64,000 bases of DNA from Cupriavidus sp. WKF15. GTDB lineage: Bacteria > Pseudomonadota > Gammaproteobacteria > Burkholderiales > Burkholderiaceae. Positions within the stretch are counted from its first letter, which is position 1; every line of letters begins with the position of its first letter. Location: NCBI RefSeq assembly GCF_029278605.1, contig NZ_CP119572.1:2294001-2358000 (forward strand), written 5' to 3'. Under the pieces are notes generated by a model. That model was not told where the DNA came from, ran no database searches, and saw nothing but the letters and a program-made list of their open reading frames with translations. The position numbers were made by a program, and so were the translations under genes. Positions 9,044 to 17,715 of this stretch are shown here, one piece after another.

Positions 9044-9961
9044 ATGTCTGCCCCCCCCAAAACCAGCGCCTTGCGCACCCCATTCAAGACCGTGGCCCTC
9101 GTGGGACGGTACTCGACTGCCGGCATCGAAGGCCCGCTGGAGGAGCTCGCTTCCTACATCCTGCGCAATGGCCAGGATGTCGTGTTCGAGCGCGAGACTG
9201 CCCAGGCCACCGGGCTGACCGGCTATCCCGCTCTGACCCCCGAGGAAATCGGCCGGGAAGCGGACGTGGCCGTGGTGCTGGGCGGGGACGGCACGCTGCT
9301 CGGCATTGCGCGCCAGCTCGCCGGCCACAACGTGCCGCTGATCGGGGTCAACCACGGCCGTCTCGGCTTTATGACGGATATCCCGCTCGAGGACGTGCAG
9401 TCGGTACTGCCCGACATGCTCGAAGGCCGCTACGAGGCCGAGACCCGGCTGCTGCTAGAGTCCAGCGTGGTGCGCGACGACAGCCGCATCTTCTCGGCGC
9501 TGGCCCTGAATGACGTAGTGGTCAACCGCTCGGGCATTTCCGGCATGGTCGAACTGGCGGTGTCGGTGGACGGCAATTTCATGTACAACCAGCGTTCGGA
9601 CGGCCTGATCGTGTCGACCGCCACCGGTTCGACCGCCTATGCGCTCTCCGCCGGCGGCCCGATCCTCCACCCGACGCTGTCGGGCCTGGTGCTGGTGCCA
9701 ATCGCGCCGCACTCGCTGTCCAACCGGCCCATCGTGCTGCCGCACGATGCCGAGGTGACGATCGAGGTGGCGACCGCGCGCGATGCCAGCGTCAATTTCG
9801 ACATGCAGTCGCTCACCTCGCTGCTGCCGGGCGACCGCATCGTCGTGCGCCGCTCGAAGAAGACCATCCAGCTGCTGCACCCGGTGGGCTACAACTACTA
9901 CGCCACGCTGCGCAAGAAGCTGCACTGGCACGAATACCCGACCGAGGACAACCGCCTCTGA
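9044..9961 (+). CDS. nadK: NAD kinase
   Basis: The enzyme phosphorylates NAD to NADP. The 305-residue product carries the [11 protein letters not shown] motif, the [10 protein letters not shown] segment, the NDVVVNR block and the glycine-rich [14 protein letters not shown] conserved in the family. The ATG at 9044 has no ribosome binding site, and its promoter sits immediately upstream. It is divergent from hrcA and followed 40 bases later by recN, the usual hrcA-nadK-recN order of Betaproteobacteria. Confidence 0.97.
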   Translation: MSAPPKTSALRTPFKTVALVGRYSTAGIEGPLEELASYILRNGQDVVFERETAQATGLTGYPALTPEEIGREADVAVVLGGDGTLLGIARQLAGHNVPLIGVNHGRLGFMTDIPLEDVQSVLPDMLEGRYEAETRLLLESSVVRDDSRIFSALALNDVVVNRSGISGMVELAVSVDGNFMYNQRSDGLIVSTATGSTAYALSAGGPILHPTLSGLVLVPIAPHSLSNRPIVLPHDAEVTIEVATARDASVNFDMQSLTSLLPGDRIVVRRSKKTIQLLHPVGYNYYATLRKKLHWHEYPTEDNRL

Positions 9962-10001
9962 GCGTCCTGTCCCGTCCCGACCGAACCCTTCCACCGCCAC
10001 G

Positions 10002-11732
10002 ATGCTGCGCAGCCTGTCCATCCGCGATTTCGTCATCGTCGACACGCTCGACCTCGATTTCCAGTCCGGCTTCACTGTCTTCACCGGCGAGACCGGTGCC
10101 GGCAAATCGATCCTGATCGACGCGCTTGCGCTGGTGCTGGGCGAGCGCGCCGATGCCGGCATCGTGCGCGAAGGCGCCACGCGCGCCAGCATCAGCGCCA
10201 CCTTCTCGACCCACCCGGCGCTCGATGCGTGGCTCGACGAGCGCGAACTGGGCAGCGAGGAGGACGGGGACTCGCGTACCGTGCTGCTGCGGCGCACCGT
10301 GGACGCCGGCGGCCGCAGCAAGGCCTTCATCAACGGCGCGGCCGCGACGCTGGCCCAGCTGCGCGAGATTGGCGATCAGCTCGTCGACATCCACGGCCAG
10401 CATGCCCACCAGCTGCTGCTGCGCCCCGACGCCCAGCGCCTGCTGTTCGATGCCCACGCCGGACTGACCCAGCAGGCCGGCGCCGTGGCCGAGTCCTGGC
10501 GCGCGTGGCGCGCCTGCGTGCGCCAGCGCGAGGCGGTCGAGCACCAGTCGCGCGAAATGCAGCTCGAACGCGAGCGGCTCGAATGGCAGGTCGGCGAGCT
10601 CGAGAAGCTCGCGCCACAGCCCGGCGAATGGGAAGAGATCCAGGCCGAATACAATCGCCTGTCCCATGCGGCTGGCCTGATCGACGGCAGCCGCGCCGCG
10701 CTCGATGCCTTGTCCGAAGCTGACGGCTCCGTGCTGTCCGCGCTCAATTCGATCGTGCACCGGGTGCAGCAGCTCGCCGACGTCGATCCGGCGCTGCGCG
10801 ACGTGCTCGCCGCGCTGGAGCCCGCGCAGGTGCAGGCCGAGGAAGCCGCGCATTCGCTCATGCGCTACGTGGACCGGCTGGAACTCGACCCCGAACGGCT
10901 CGAAGCCGTCAACGAGCGCATGCAGGCACTGCATGCCACGGCGCGCAAGTACCGCCTGCCGCCCGAACAACTGGCCGACGAACTGCTCGCGCGCCGCCAG
11001 CAGCTCGACGACCTGCAGTCGGCGCAGGACATCAACAAGGTGCTGGCGCGCGAGGCTGCCGCCAAGGCCGCCTACCTGACGCTGGCCCAGCACCTGAGCC
11101 TGGCGCGCAAGGAAGCCGCCGAGGCACTGTCCAGGGCCGTCACCGAAGCCATGCAGGGCTTGTCGATGGCGGGCGGCAGCTTCGTCGCCGCGCTCAACGC
11201 GCTCGAGGAAGGCCAGAGCTTTGGCCTGGAACAGGTGGAATTCCTGGTCGCCGGCCACGCCGGCGTCAGTGCCCGGCCACTTGCCCGCGTGGCCTCCGGC
11301 GGCGAACTGGCCCGCATCAGCCTAGCGATCTCGGTCATCACCAGCGAAGCGTCGCCCACGCCGACGCTGATCTTCGACGAGGTGGACACCGGCATCGGCG
11401 GCGCAGTGGCCGAAGTGGTCGGCCGGCGCCTGCAGGAGCTCGGGCGCGCACGCCAGGTCCTGTGCGTGACGCACCTGCCGCAGGTGGCGGCGCAGGCCGG
11501 GCACCATCTGCTGGTCAGCAAGGAAACCACCGGCGACGGGTCCGGCTCGGTCACGCGCTCGCGCATCCGCGCACTCGACGCCGCCGGCCGCGTGGTGGAA
11601 ACCGCGCGCATGCTGGGTGGCGCGACGGTGACCGCCACCACGCTCCAGCACGCCGAGGAAATGCTCGCGCAAGGCGCGCGTGCGGCCAGTGGCGGCAAGG
11701 AAGGCCGGCGCTCGCGACGCAGCGCAGGCTGA
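10002..11732 (+). CDS. recN: RecN, SMC-like DNA repair ATPase
   Basis: RecN is a cohesin-like ATPase acting at DNA double-strand breaks. The 576-residue product has the Walker A GETGAGKSILIDAL near residue 30, two long coiled-coil arms around a central segment, an ABC signature (ASGGELARISLA) and Walker B LIFDEVDTGIGG, then THLPQVAAQAGHHLLVSK. Length matches the family (E. coli 553). The ATG at 10002 gives the canonical MLRSLSIRDFVIVD start. Confidence 0.97.
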   Translation: MLRSLSIRDFVIVDTLDLDFQSGFTVFTGETGAGKSILIDALALVLGERADAGIVREGATRASISATFSTHPALDAWLDERELGSEEDGDSRTVLLRRTVDAGGRSKAFINGAAATLAQLREIGDQLVDIHGQHAHQLLLRPDAQRLLFDAHAGLTQQAGAVAESWRAWRACVRQREAVEHQSREMQLERERLEWQVGELEKLAPQPGEWEEIQAEYNRLSHAAGLIDGSRAALDALSEADGSVLSALNSIVHRVQQLADVDPALRDVLAALEPAQVQAEEAAHSLMRYVDRLELDPERLEAVNERMQALHATARKYRLPPEQLADELLARRQQLDDLQSAQDINKVLAREAAAKAAYLTLAQHLSLARKEAAEALSRAVTEAMQGLSMAGGSFVAALNALEEGQSFGLEQVEFLVAGHAGVSARPLARVASGGELARISLAISVITSEASPTPTLIFDEVDTGIGGAVAEVVGRRLQELGRARQVLCVTHLPQVAAQAGHHLLVSKETTGDGSGSVTRSRIRALDAAGRVVETARMLGGATVTATTLQHAEEMLAQGARAASGGKEGRRSRRSAG

Positions 11733-11801
11733 GCCGGCAAGCGCCCGAGGGCCGCTGGCAACCTCCGCCGCCTACTATTCACGCATTCACAGGAGCAAAC
11801 C

Positions 11802-12236
11802 ATGACCCGCCCACTGCCGTCCGCCGGGCGCGCTTTCGTGCCGGCACTCGCCGCCGCCGTGGCTGCCGCCGCGGCACTGCTGGCGCTGCCCGGCTGCCAG
11901 GCGCAGCCCAAGGCATCGCAGCCTCCGCGCGGGGCCATTTCGACTGACCGCGTGGTGGGCGACATCATGGTGCGCTTCACCGCGCCCGACGTGAATGTCT
12001 CCGAAGAAGCCGGCAAGCTGCTCGATGCCATCGAAGGGCCGATCCGCTACGTGGTCAAGCGGCCGCTGTCGGGCGGCGTGTGGCTGGTGACGGCCATCAG
12101 CGCGTCGCCGGATGCCACCATGGACCAGGCACTGGCGACCTTGCGCGCCGCGCCGCGCATCGGCACGGCCGAACCCGACCGGGTACTCAAGCCCAACCAC
12201 ACCATGCCGGTCGGCCGCGACATGCCGGCGAGCTGA
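11802..12236 (+). CDS. Lipoprotein resembling a free-standing subtilase propeptide (I9-like)
   Basis: The 144-residue product has a signal peptide ending in a lipobox (LALPGC, Cys at about residue 34), so it should be a lipoprotein. Its mature part aligns by eye with the propeptide of the subtilase encoded next: GDIMVRF against GNVIVRW, VVKRPLSGG against AVWRSMAGN, and ALATLRAAPRIGTAEPDRV against LAAKLRQDPSVADAVPDRW. Peptidase-inhibitor I9-type propeptides fold and inhibit their protease. The gap to the subtilase gene is about 120 bases on the same strand. A role as a membrane-anchored chaperone or inhibitor of the protease is my inference. Confidence 0.75.
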   Translation: MTRPLPSAGRAFVPALAAAVAAAAALLALPGCQAQPKASQPPRGAISTDRVVGDIMVRFTAPDVNVSEEAGKLLDAIEGPIRYVVKRPLSGGVWLVTAISASPDATMDQALATLRAAPRIGTAEPDRVLKPNHTMPVGRDMPAS

Positions 12237-12355
12237 GCGGTCATACCACCCTACTCGGCCGGGTTAAGCCTTCGGCACACTTGCGGAATCCGGCCGGATC
12301 GTATTCGCTTCATAGCACTCCACCAACCCTTTTGGCGCGCACCGGGAGAGTGTCC

Positions 12356-14011
12356 ATGCTGCACTTGTCGCACCATATTTCAAGGCGCAGTTGCGCCGCT
12401 GCCCGTCGATGGTCGGCCACGGTGCTCGTGGGCCTGTGCTGGGCGATACATGCCCCCGCCACGCTGGCGGCCGGCACGGTTCAGGCCGCACCCGCCTATA
12501 CCGGCAATGTCATCGTACGTTGGCGTGACGCCAGCATCACGCCCAGTGCCTCGGCCGCGAACGGCGCGCCCGGCGCAATGGCCGGCGCCAAGCAGGGCAC
12601 CGCGGCCGCGGAAGACCGCCTGCAGCAGTTGCGCAGCCACTCAGGCGTCAATCTCGCCGTGTGGCGGAGCATGGCCGGCAATATGGAACTGCTGGGCACA
12701 GCCGACGGCAGCACCCCTGATCCGGAGGCATTGGCGGCCAAACTGCGACAAGATCCAAGCGTCGCCGACGCCGTGCCTGACCGCTGGCTGCATCTGCACG
12801 ACACGATTCCCAACGATCCCGAATTCGCCTCAGCCCAGCCCTACATGATGGGCACGGGCACCGCCATTGGCGGCGCAAACCTTCCCCACGCGTGGGACCG
12901 GTCGCGCGGCAGCACGAACATGGTGGTCGCGGTGCTCGACACGGGCTACCTGCCCCACCCTGACCTGGCCGGGAAATTCCTGGCCGGATACGACTTCATC
13001 AGCAGCGACACCATCTCCAACGACAACCAACCCGGCCGCGACAGCGATGCCACGGATGCGGGCGACAATGTACCGGTGGGCTTCCTCTGCCCTGGCAGTT
13101 CCACGGCGACCACGGTGGCCACGCCTAATTCCTGGCATGGCACGCGCGTGGCGAGCGTGCTCGGCGCCGTGACCAACAACGGACTCGGCATTGCCGGCGT
13201 CGACTGGAACACGCGCATCCTGCCGGTACGGGTCTCCGGACGCTGCGGCGCCCTGCTCTCCGATACCGTGGACGGCCTGCGCTGGGCCGCCGGCATCAGC
13301 GTGCCCAGTGTGCCGGACAACCCCAACCCTGCGCGCGTGGTCAACATCAGCCTTGGGGGCGGCACCTGCACCAGCATCGAACAGCAGGCCATCAACGACG
13401 TAGTCGGGCGCGGCGTGTCCGTGGTCGTGGCCGCCGGCAACAGCGCCGGGGTGCTCGAAGCGCCAGCCGATTGCAGCGGCGTGATTGCCGTGACCGCCCA
13501 TGCCAACGATGGCGAGAACGCGAGCTTCGCCAATGTGGGGTCGAAGGTCACCATCAGCGCGCCCGGCGGTGGTTGCGGCAACTCCAAGGTGGTGAACGGC
13601 GCGTGCACGACGACCGTGTCGGTCATCCGTACGCTCACTAACGATGGCACCACATCGCTGGGCGCCTACACGATCCGCGATTCGCAGGGCACCAGTTTCG
13701 CTGCGCCGATGGTATCGGGCGTGGTGTCGCTAATGCTGGCCGTCAATCCGTCGCTGACGCCGGCACAGGTGACTGCCGCGCTAAAGAGTTCGGCGCGGCC
13801 GCATCCGTCCGGCACCTTTTGCACGACCAATCCGGGCGTATGCGGCGCGGGCCTGCTTGATGCCGACGGCGCGCTGAGCGCGGCGGCAGGCACCAGTACG
13901 GCCGCGCCGGCGCCGTCGGGCGGTGGCGGTGGCGGCGCCATCGACCCGTGGCTCGCCATGTTGCTGGGCGCAGCAGGATTTCTCGCTCTCGCACTGCGCC
14001 GCCGCGGCTGA
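12356..14011 (+). CDS. Secreted subtilase (S8 peptidase) with GlyGly-CTERM tail
   Basis: The 551-residue preproprotein has a long basic signal peptide (to about residue 39), an I9-like propeptide (about 47-150) and an S8 catalytic domain. The triad is Asp195 (VAVLDTGYLPHPDL), His261 (NSWHGTRVASVLG) and Ser447 (GTSFAAPMVSGVVSLM), with the oxyanion Asn362 (VVAAGNSAG). The end is a Gly6 stretch, a hydrophobic helix and a final LRRRG, the pattern of GlyGly-CTERM sorting tails. GGGAGAG upstream supports the start at 12356. A rhombosortase gene, the known processor of such tails, is convergent 12 bases away. Confidence 0.93.
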   Translation: MLHLSHHISRRSCAAARRWSATVLVGLCWAIHAPATLAAGTVQAAPAYTGNVIVRWRDASITPSASAANGAPGAMAGAKQGTAAAEDRLQQLRSHSGVNLAVWRSMAGNMELLGTADGSTPDPEALAAKLRQDPSVADAVPDRWLHLHDTIPNDPEFASAQPYMMGTGTAIGGANLPHAWDRSRGSTNMVVAVLDTGYLPHPDLAGKFLAGYDFISSDTISNDNQPGRDSDATDAGDNVPVGFLCPGSSTATTVATPNSWHGTRVASVLGAVTNNGLGIAGVDWNTRILPVRVSGRCGALLSDTVDGLRWAAGISVPSVPDNPNPARVVNISLGGGTCTSIEQQAINDVVGRGVSVVVAAGNSAGVLEAPADCSGVIAVTAHANDGENASFANVGSKVTISAPGGGCGNSKVVNGACTTTVSVIRTLTNDGTTSLGAYTIRDSQGTSFAAPMVSGVVSLMLAVNPSLTPAQVTAALKSSARPHPSGTFCTTNPGVCGAGLLDADGALSAAAGTSTAAPAPSGGGGGGAIDPWLAMLLGAAGFLALALRRRG

Positions 14012-14023
14012 GCGGCCGCAGCT

Positions 14024-14602
14024 TCAATGCGGGGCCGGCGCGCGCCGGCCCCGCCACCACTCCTGCACCAGCCAGCAAGCGAGCCCGGCGACCGCGCCAG
14101 CCGCATGGGCGGCACGGACCACGCCAAAGCCCCAGGACCGATCGAACACCACGGGGGCCAACCACGATTGCTCAAGCCATACCTTGACGATGACGCCAAG
14201 GCTCAGCAGCACGCCGACCGCTCGCGGCAATCCCGGCACGCGCAACAAGTTCAGCGCAGCCCAGAGTGCCAGCCCATGGAGAGCGCCGGACATTCCGCCA
14301 TACCAGCCGATCGCAGGCATGCGCAGCAGCGCCAGCTGAACCGCGATGCCGCAGGCTACCAGTACCAGCAGCGCCTCCCGCACGCGCGCGGCACGTCCGG
14401 CCAGCAGCAGCAAACCCGTGGCAGCGCATGCATCGGCGAGCCAATGACGCCAGTCCAGGTGGACCCACATAGCCGTCACCAGCCGCCACCACTCGCCGCC
14501 GGCAAGCACGGCATCGCGCAGATAGAGGCCGTGCGCGTGCAGCCACGGCACGAAGCTCATCAGCGCCGACAGCCCCCACACCGGCGCAAGGCCGGCCAGC
14601 AT
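14024..14602 (-). CDS. Rhombosortase (rhomboid-like intramembrane serine protease)
   Basis: The 192-residue protein has six hydrophobic segments and the rhomboid nucleophile motif in GGMSGALHGLALW (Ser105) with a partner histidine in VVRAAHAAGAVAGL (His166). The compact size and GxSGxxHG form match rhombosortases, which cleave GlyGly-CTERM tails. It is convergent with the GlyGly-CTERM subtilase gene, its presumed substrate. I start it at the ATG 14602, 32 bases after the glnE stop on the same strand; the open frame continues upstream into glnE but without family character. Confidence 0.85.
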   Translation of the reverse strand: MLAGLAPVWGLSALMSFVPWLHAHGLYLRDAVLAGGEWWRLVTAMWVHLDWRHWLADACAATGLLLLAGRAARVREALLVLVACGIAVQLALLRMPAIGWYGGMSGALHGLALWAALNLLRVPGLPRAVGVLLSLGVIVKVWLEQSWLAPVVFDRSWGFGVVRAAHAAGAVAGLACWLVQEWWRGRRAPAPH

Positions 14603-14633
14603 GCCCGGCCACGCCGCGCCGGGCCGGGCCCGA

Positions 14634-17588
14634 TCAGGCGGCACCGAACACGGCCTGCCAGAGCGCCAGGACGCGCGCGGTCTGCTCCGCCACCTGCGTG
14701 GCGGGCACGCGGGCCTGGTCCTGCCCGTCGAGCCGCAGCTGGTGCTGGCGGGCGCGGAACTGCCGGTAGGCATCGCCGACCTGCACCGCCAGCGCGGCAT
14801 CGATCAGGCCGAGCTCTCCGGCTTCGCGCAGCAGCGCGATATTGCCGGCGTTGCGCGTGAGCTGCGGATGGATCCGGCTATGCAGCAGTACCAGGTACTG
14901 CACGGTGAACTCGATATCCACCATGCCGCCGCGGTCATGCTTGAGATCGAACAGCTGCGTCGGGTTCGGATGCCCCTCAGCCACCTTGCCGCGCATCTGC
15001 ACGATCTCGTCGCGCAGCGCGGCCGCGTCGCGCGGCTGGCGCAGGACTTCGTCGCGCAGCGCCTCGAAGCGCGCGCCGATCGCCACATCGCCGGCGCAGA
15101 AGCGGGCCCGCGTGAGCGCCTGGTGCTCCCAGACCCAGGCGGTGTTGTCGCCCTCGCGCAGCTGGTAGCGGCGGAACGCATCGAAGCTGGTGACGAGCAG
15201 GCCGGCCGCGCCGTTCGGGCGCAGCCGCATGTCGACGTCGAACAGCGACCCGGCCGCCGTATGGCTGGTCAGCCAGGTGATCAGGCGCCGCGCATAGGCC
15301 GCGTACACATCGGGCGCGCGCTCGTGCTCGTCTTCATACAGGAAGATGATGTCCAGGTCCGAGGCATAGCCAAGTTCCTTGCCACCCAGGCGGCCATAGG
15401 CGATCACGGCAAAGCGCGGCACGTCGCGGTGGCGCGTCGCGAGCTGGCGCCAGACCGTTTCCAGCGTGGCCTCGAGCATGGCGTCGGCCAGGTCGGACAG
15501 CCGGTCCGCAATCTGCTCGACCGTGAGCAGCCCCTGCAGGTCCTGCAGCAGGATGCGGAAGGTCTCGGCGTGGTGCTCGCGGCGCAGGATGTCCATCTGC
15601 TGCTCGACCTGCCCGTCCGCGGCCAGCAGGCGCTCGGACAGCCGGCGGCGGAACGCGGCCCAGTCGGGCGCGCCGGCCAGCGCATCGCTGTCGAGCAGTT
15701 CGTCGAGCAGTTGCGGGTGGCGCGTCAGGTAGGCGGCTGCCCAGCGCGACGCGTGCAGCGTATGCGCGACGCGGTCCATTGCCTGCGGGTATTCCGACAG
15801 CAGCGAGAGATACGATGCGCGGCGGCTGATCGCCTCGAGGAAATCGATGAAGCGCGTGATGGTGCTGTCCGAGTCCTCCTGCCTGGCCGCGAGGTCCAGC
15901 GCGCGGTTGACGAGCTGGTCGAAGCGCACGCGGCTCGTTTCCGACAGCGCGCGGTAGCGCAGCGACGCGGCAATCGCCCTCAGCCGGTCCACCAGGCCCG
16001 TGCAATCGGTGAAGCCCGCGTCCTGCAAGCGCTGGCACGGCGACACCTCGGTATCCGGGCCGCTCTGGTCGGGCCCCTCCTGCGTGCCGCGCGCCTGCTG
16101 GTCTTCCACGACGATGCCGGGCCACAGCGCCTCGCACGGGGAAGCGTCGGGATCGGAGAACGTGACCTCGAACTGCTGCGCCACCGGCTCCTGCAGCCTG
16201 GCCAGCTTGTCGAGCAATTCGGGCCAGTCGGCGCAGCCCATCATCTGCGCCACGGCAAGCTGCTCGTCCGGCGTGGTCGGCAGGTGGTGGGTCTGGGCGT
16301 CGTCGCGATACTGCAGGCGGTGTTCGAGCTGGCGCAGGAAACGGTAGGCATCGGCCAGCTGCGCGGCCTGGGCCGCAGGCAGCAGGCCGCGATCGACGGC
16401 AACCGCCAGCACTTCGAGCGTCGGCCGCACGCGCAGCGCCGGATCCTGTCCGCCGCGGATGAGCTGGAACACCTGCGCCATGAATTCGATCTCGCGGATG
16501 CCGCCGCGCCCAAGCTTGATATTGAACGAACGCTGGTTGACGCCATGCCCCGGCAGCCCGCCGCTGCGCTTGGCCGCCTCGCTGCGGATCTGCGCATGCA
16601 GCGAGCGGATCGCCGCGATCACGCCGTAGTCCAGGTAGCGTCGGAACACGAAGGGCGTGGTCAGCCGCGCCAGCAGGTCCGCGGCACGCTGCGCGTGCGG
16701 CGTATCGAGCGCGGACACCACCCTGCCCTTGATCCACGCGTAGCGCTCCCACTCGCGGCCCTGCACCACCAGGTACTCCTCCAGCATGCCCAGGCTGCAA
16801 GCCAGCGGACCGGCATCGCCATTGGGCCGCAGGCGCATGTCCACGCGGAACACGTAGCCGTCGCCGGTCACGTCGGCCAGCAGGTTGATCAGGCGCCGGC
16901 CCAGCCGGATGAAGTACTCGTGGTTGGACAGGCTGCGCGTGCCGCCACGGGTCTCGCCGTCCTCGTCATACAGGAAGATCAGGTCGATGTCGGACGAGAC
17001 ATTGAGTTCGCGTCCGCCAAGCTTGCCCATGCCGACCACGACCAGTTCCTGCACCTCGCCGCTCTGCTCGCCGACCGGCCTGCCGAAGGTGACGGCAAGA
17101 TCGTCGCCCAGCATGGCCAGCCCGTGCTGGATGCACAGTTCGGCGAGATCGGTCATGGCCCCGGTGACCTCGGCCAGCGTGGCCTGGCCGCGCAGGTCGC
17201 GCTCGACCGCCACGCACATGACCTCGGCGCGCAGGCGCCGCAGCGCGCGCTTGACGGACTCCTCCAGGTCGGCCGATGGCTCCTGCAATGCCTTCAGGCG
17301 CTCGCTCATCCAGGTCCGGGACAGCGGCTGCGCCGCGGCGGCCGCCACGATGCCCGGCAACTCCGGCCGGGCCAGCAAGACACGGCGTACGTAATGCGAA
17401 TATGCAGCCGAGTACAATACGTGGCCCCCGAAACCGGCCGGTTCCGGCCCCGTGGCAGCGGTAGTGGCGAATGCGCCGCAAGCCATGTTGCCCAGCGGCT
17501 GGGCGGGCGTGGCGCCTGCGCCATCCTGGCCAGGCTGGATGTCGGCAGTATTGCCCACCGCGGAACTCGTCGGATCAGAGGCAGTCAT
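14634..17588 (-). CDS. glnE: Bifunctional glutamine synthetase adenylyltransferase/adenylyl-removing enzyme
   Basis: GlnE adds AMP to glutamine synthetase and removes it in response to the PII protein and glutamine. The 984-residue product contains two nucleotidyltransferase domains, each with its signature: GMGKLGGRELNVSSDIDLIF (N-terminal, de-adenylylation) and AYGRLGGKELGYASDLDIIF (C-terminal, adenylylation). The first ATG with reasonable length is at 17588 (MTASDPTSS); the upstream open frame belongs to the antisense of yhdP. N-terminal start is the least certain part. It is divergent from yhdP. Confidence 0.95.
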   Translation of the reverse strand: MTASDPTSSAVGNTADIQPGQDGAGATPAQPLGNMACGAFATTAATGPEPAGFGGHVLYSAAYSHYVRRVLLARPELPGIVAAAAAQPLSRTWMSERLKALQEPSADLEESVKRALRRLRAEVMCVAVERDLRGQATLAEVTGAMTDLAELCIQHGLAMLGDDLAVTFGRPVGEQSGEVQELVVVGMGKLGGRELNVSSDIDLIFLYDEDGETRGGTRSLSNHEYFIRLGRRLINLLADVTGDGYVFRVDMRLRPNGDAGPLACSLGMLEEYLVVQGREWERYAWIKGRVVSALDTPHAQRAADLLARLTTPFVFRRYLDYGVIAAIRSLHAQIRSEAAKRSGGLPGHGVNQRSFNIKLGRGGIREIEFMAQVFQLIRGGQDPALRVRPTLEVLAVAVDRGLLPAAQAAQLADAYRFLRQLEHRLQYRDDAQTHHLPTTPDEQLAVAQMMGCADWPELLDKLARLQEPVAQQFEVTFSDPDASPCEALWPGIVVEDQQARGTQEGPDQSGPDTEVSPCQRLQDAGFTDCTGLVDRLRAIAASLRYRALSETSRVRFDQLVNRALDLAARQEDSDSTITRFIDFLEAISRRASYLSLLSEYPQAMDRVAHTLHASRWAAAYLTRHPQLLDELLDSDALAGAPDWAAFRRRLSERLLAADGQVEQQMDILRREHHAETFRILLQDLQGLLTVEQIADRLSDLADAMLEATLETVWRQLATRHRDVPRFAVIAYGRLGGKELGYASDLDIIFLYEDEHERAPDVYAAYARRLITWLTSHTAAGSLFDVDMRLRPNGAAGLLVTSFDAFRRYQLREGDNTAWVWEHQALTRARFCAGDVAIGARFEALRDEVLRQPRDAAALRDEIVQMRGKVAEGHPNPTQLFDLKHDRGGMVDIEFTVQYLVLLHSRIHPQLTRNAGNIALLREAGELGLIDAALAVQVGDAYRQFRARQHQLRLDGQDQARVPATQVAEQTARVLALWQAVFGAA

Positions 17589-17680
17589 TCCAGTAACTTG
17601 AAATGCGTGAAGAGGTGCGGCGCGCCCGCGGCATCCTTCGCGTGTCAGGTGTTTGCAACAAACAAAGGCCGGGCGCCAGA

Positions 17681-17709
17681 TTGGAGAGCGGCTAGTATTG
17701 TCGGATAAT
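17681..17709 (+). promoter_or_regulatory. yhdP promoter predicting a leaderless mRNA
   Basis: TTGGAG (17681-17686) and GATAAT (17704-17709) are 17 bases apart. The -10 ends six bases before the ATG at 17716, the same geometry as the nadK promoter, and no ribosome binding site is present. Confidence 0.5.
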
Positions 17710-17715
17710 CTGCGC

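Noticed and set aside
9813..11258. 481-codon minus-strand frame opposite recN
   Set aside because: Antisense shadow of recN; no motif and atypical composition.
14601..17708. 1,035-codon open frame on the plus strand
   Set aside because: It is wholly antisense to glnE, whose protein shows two adenylyltransferase signatures; the antisense product has the Arg/His/Gly-rich composition expected of a shadow frame in GC-rich DNA.
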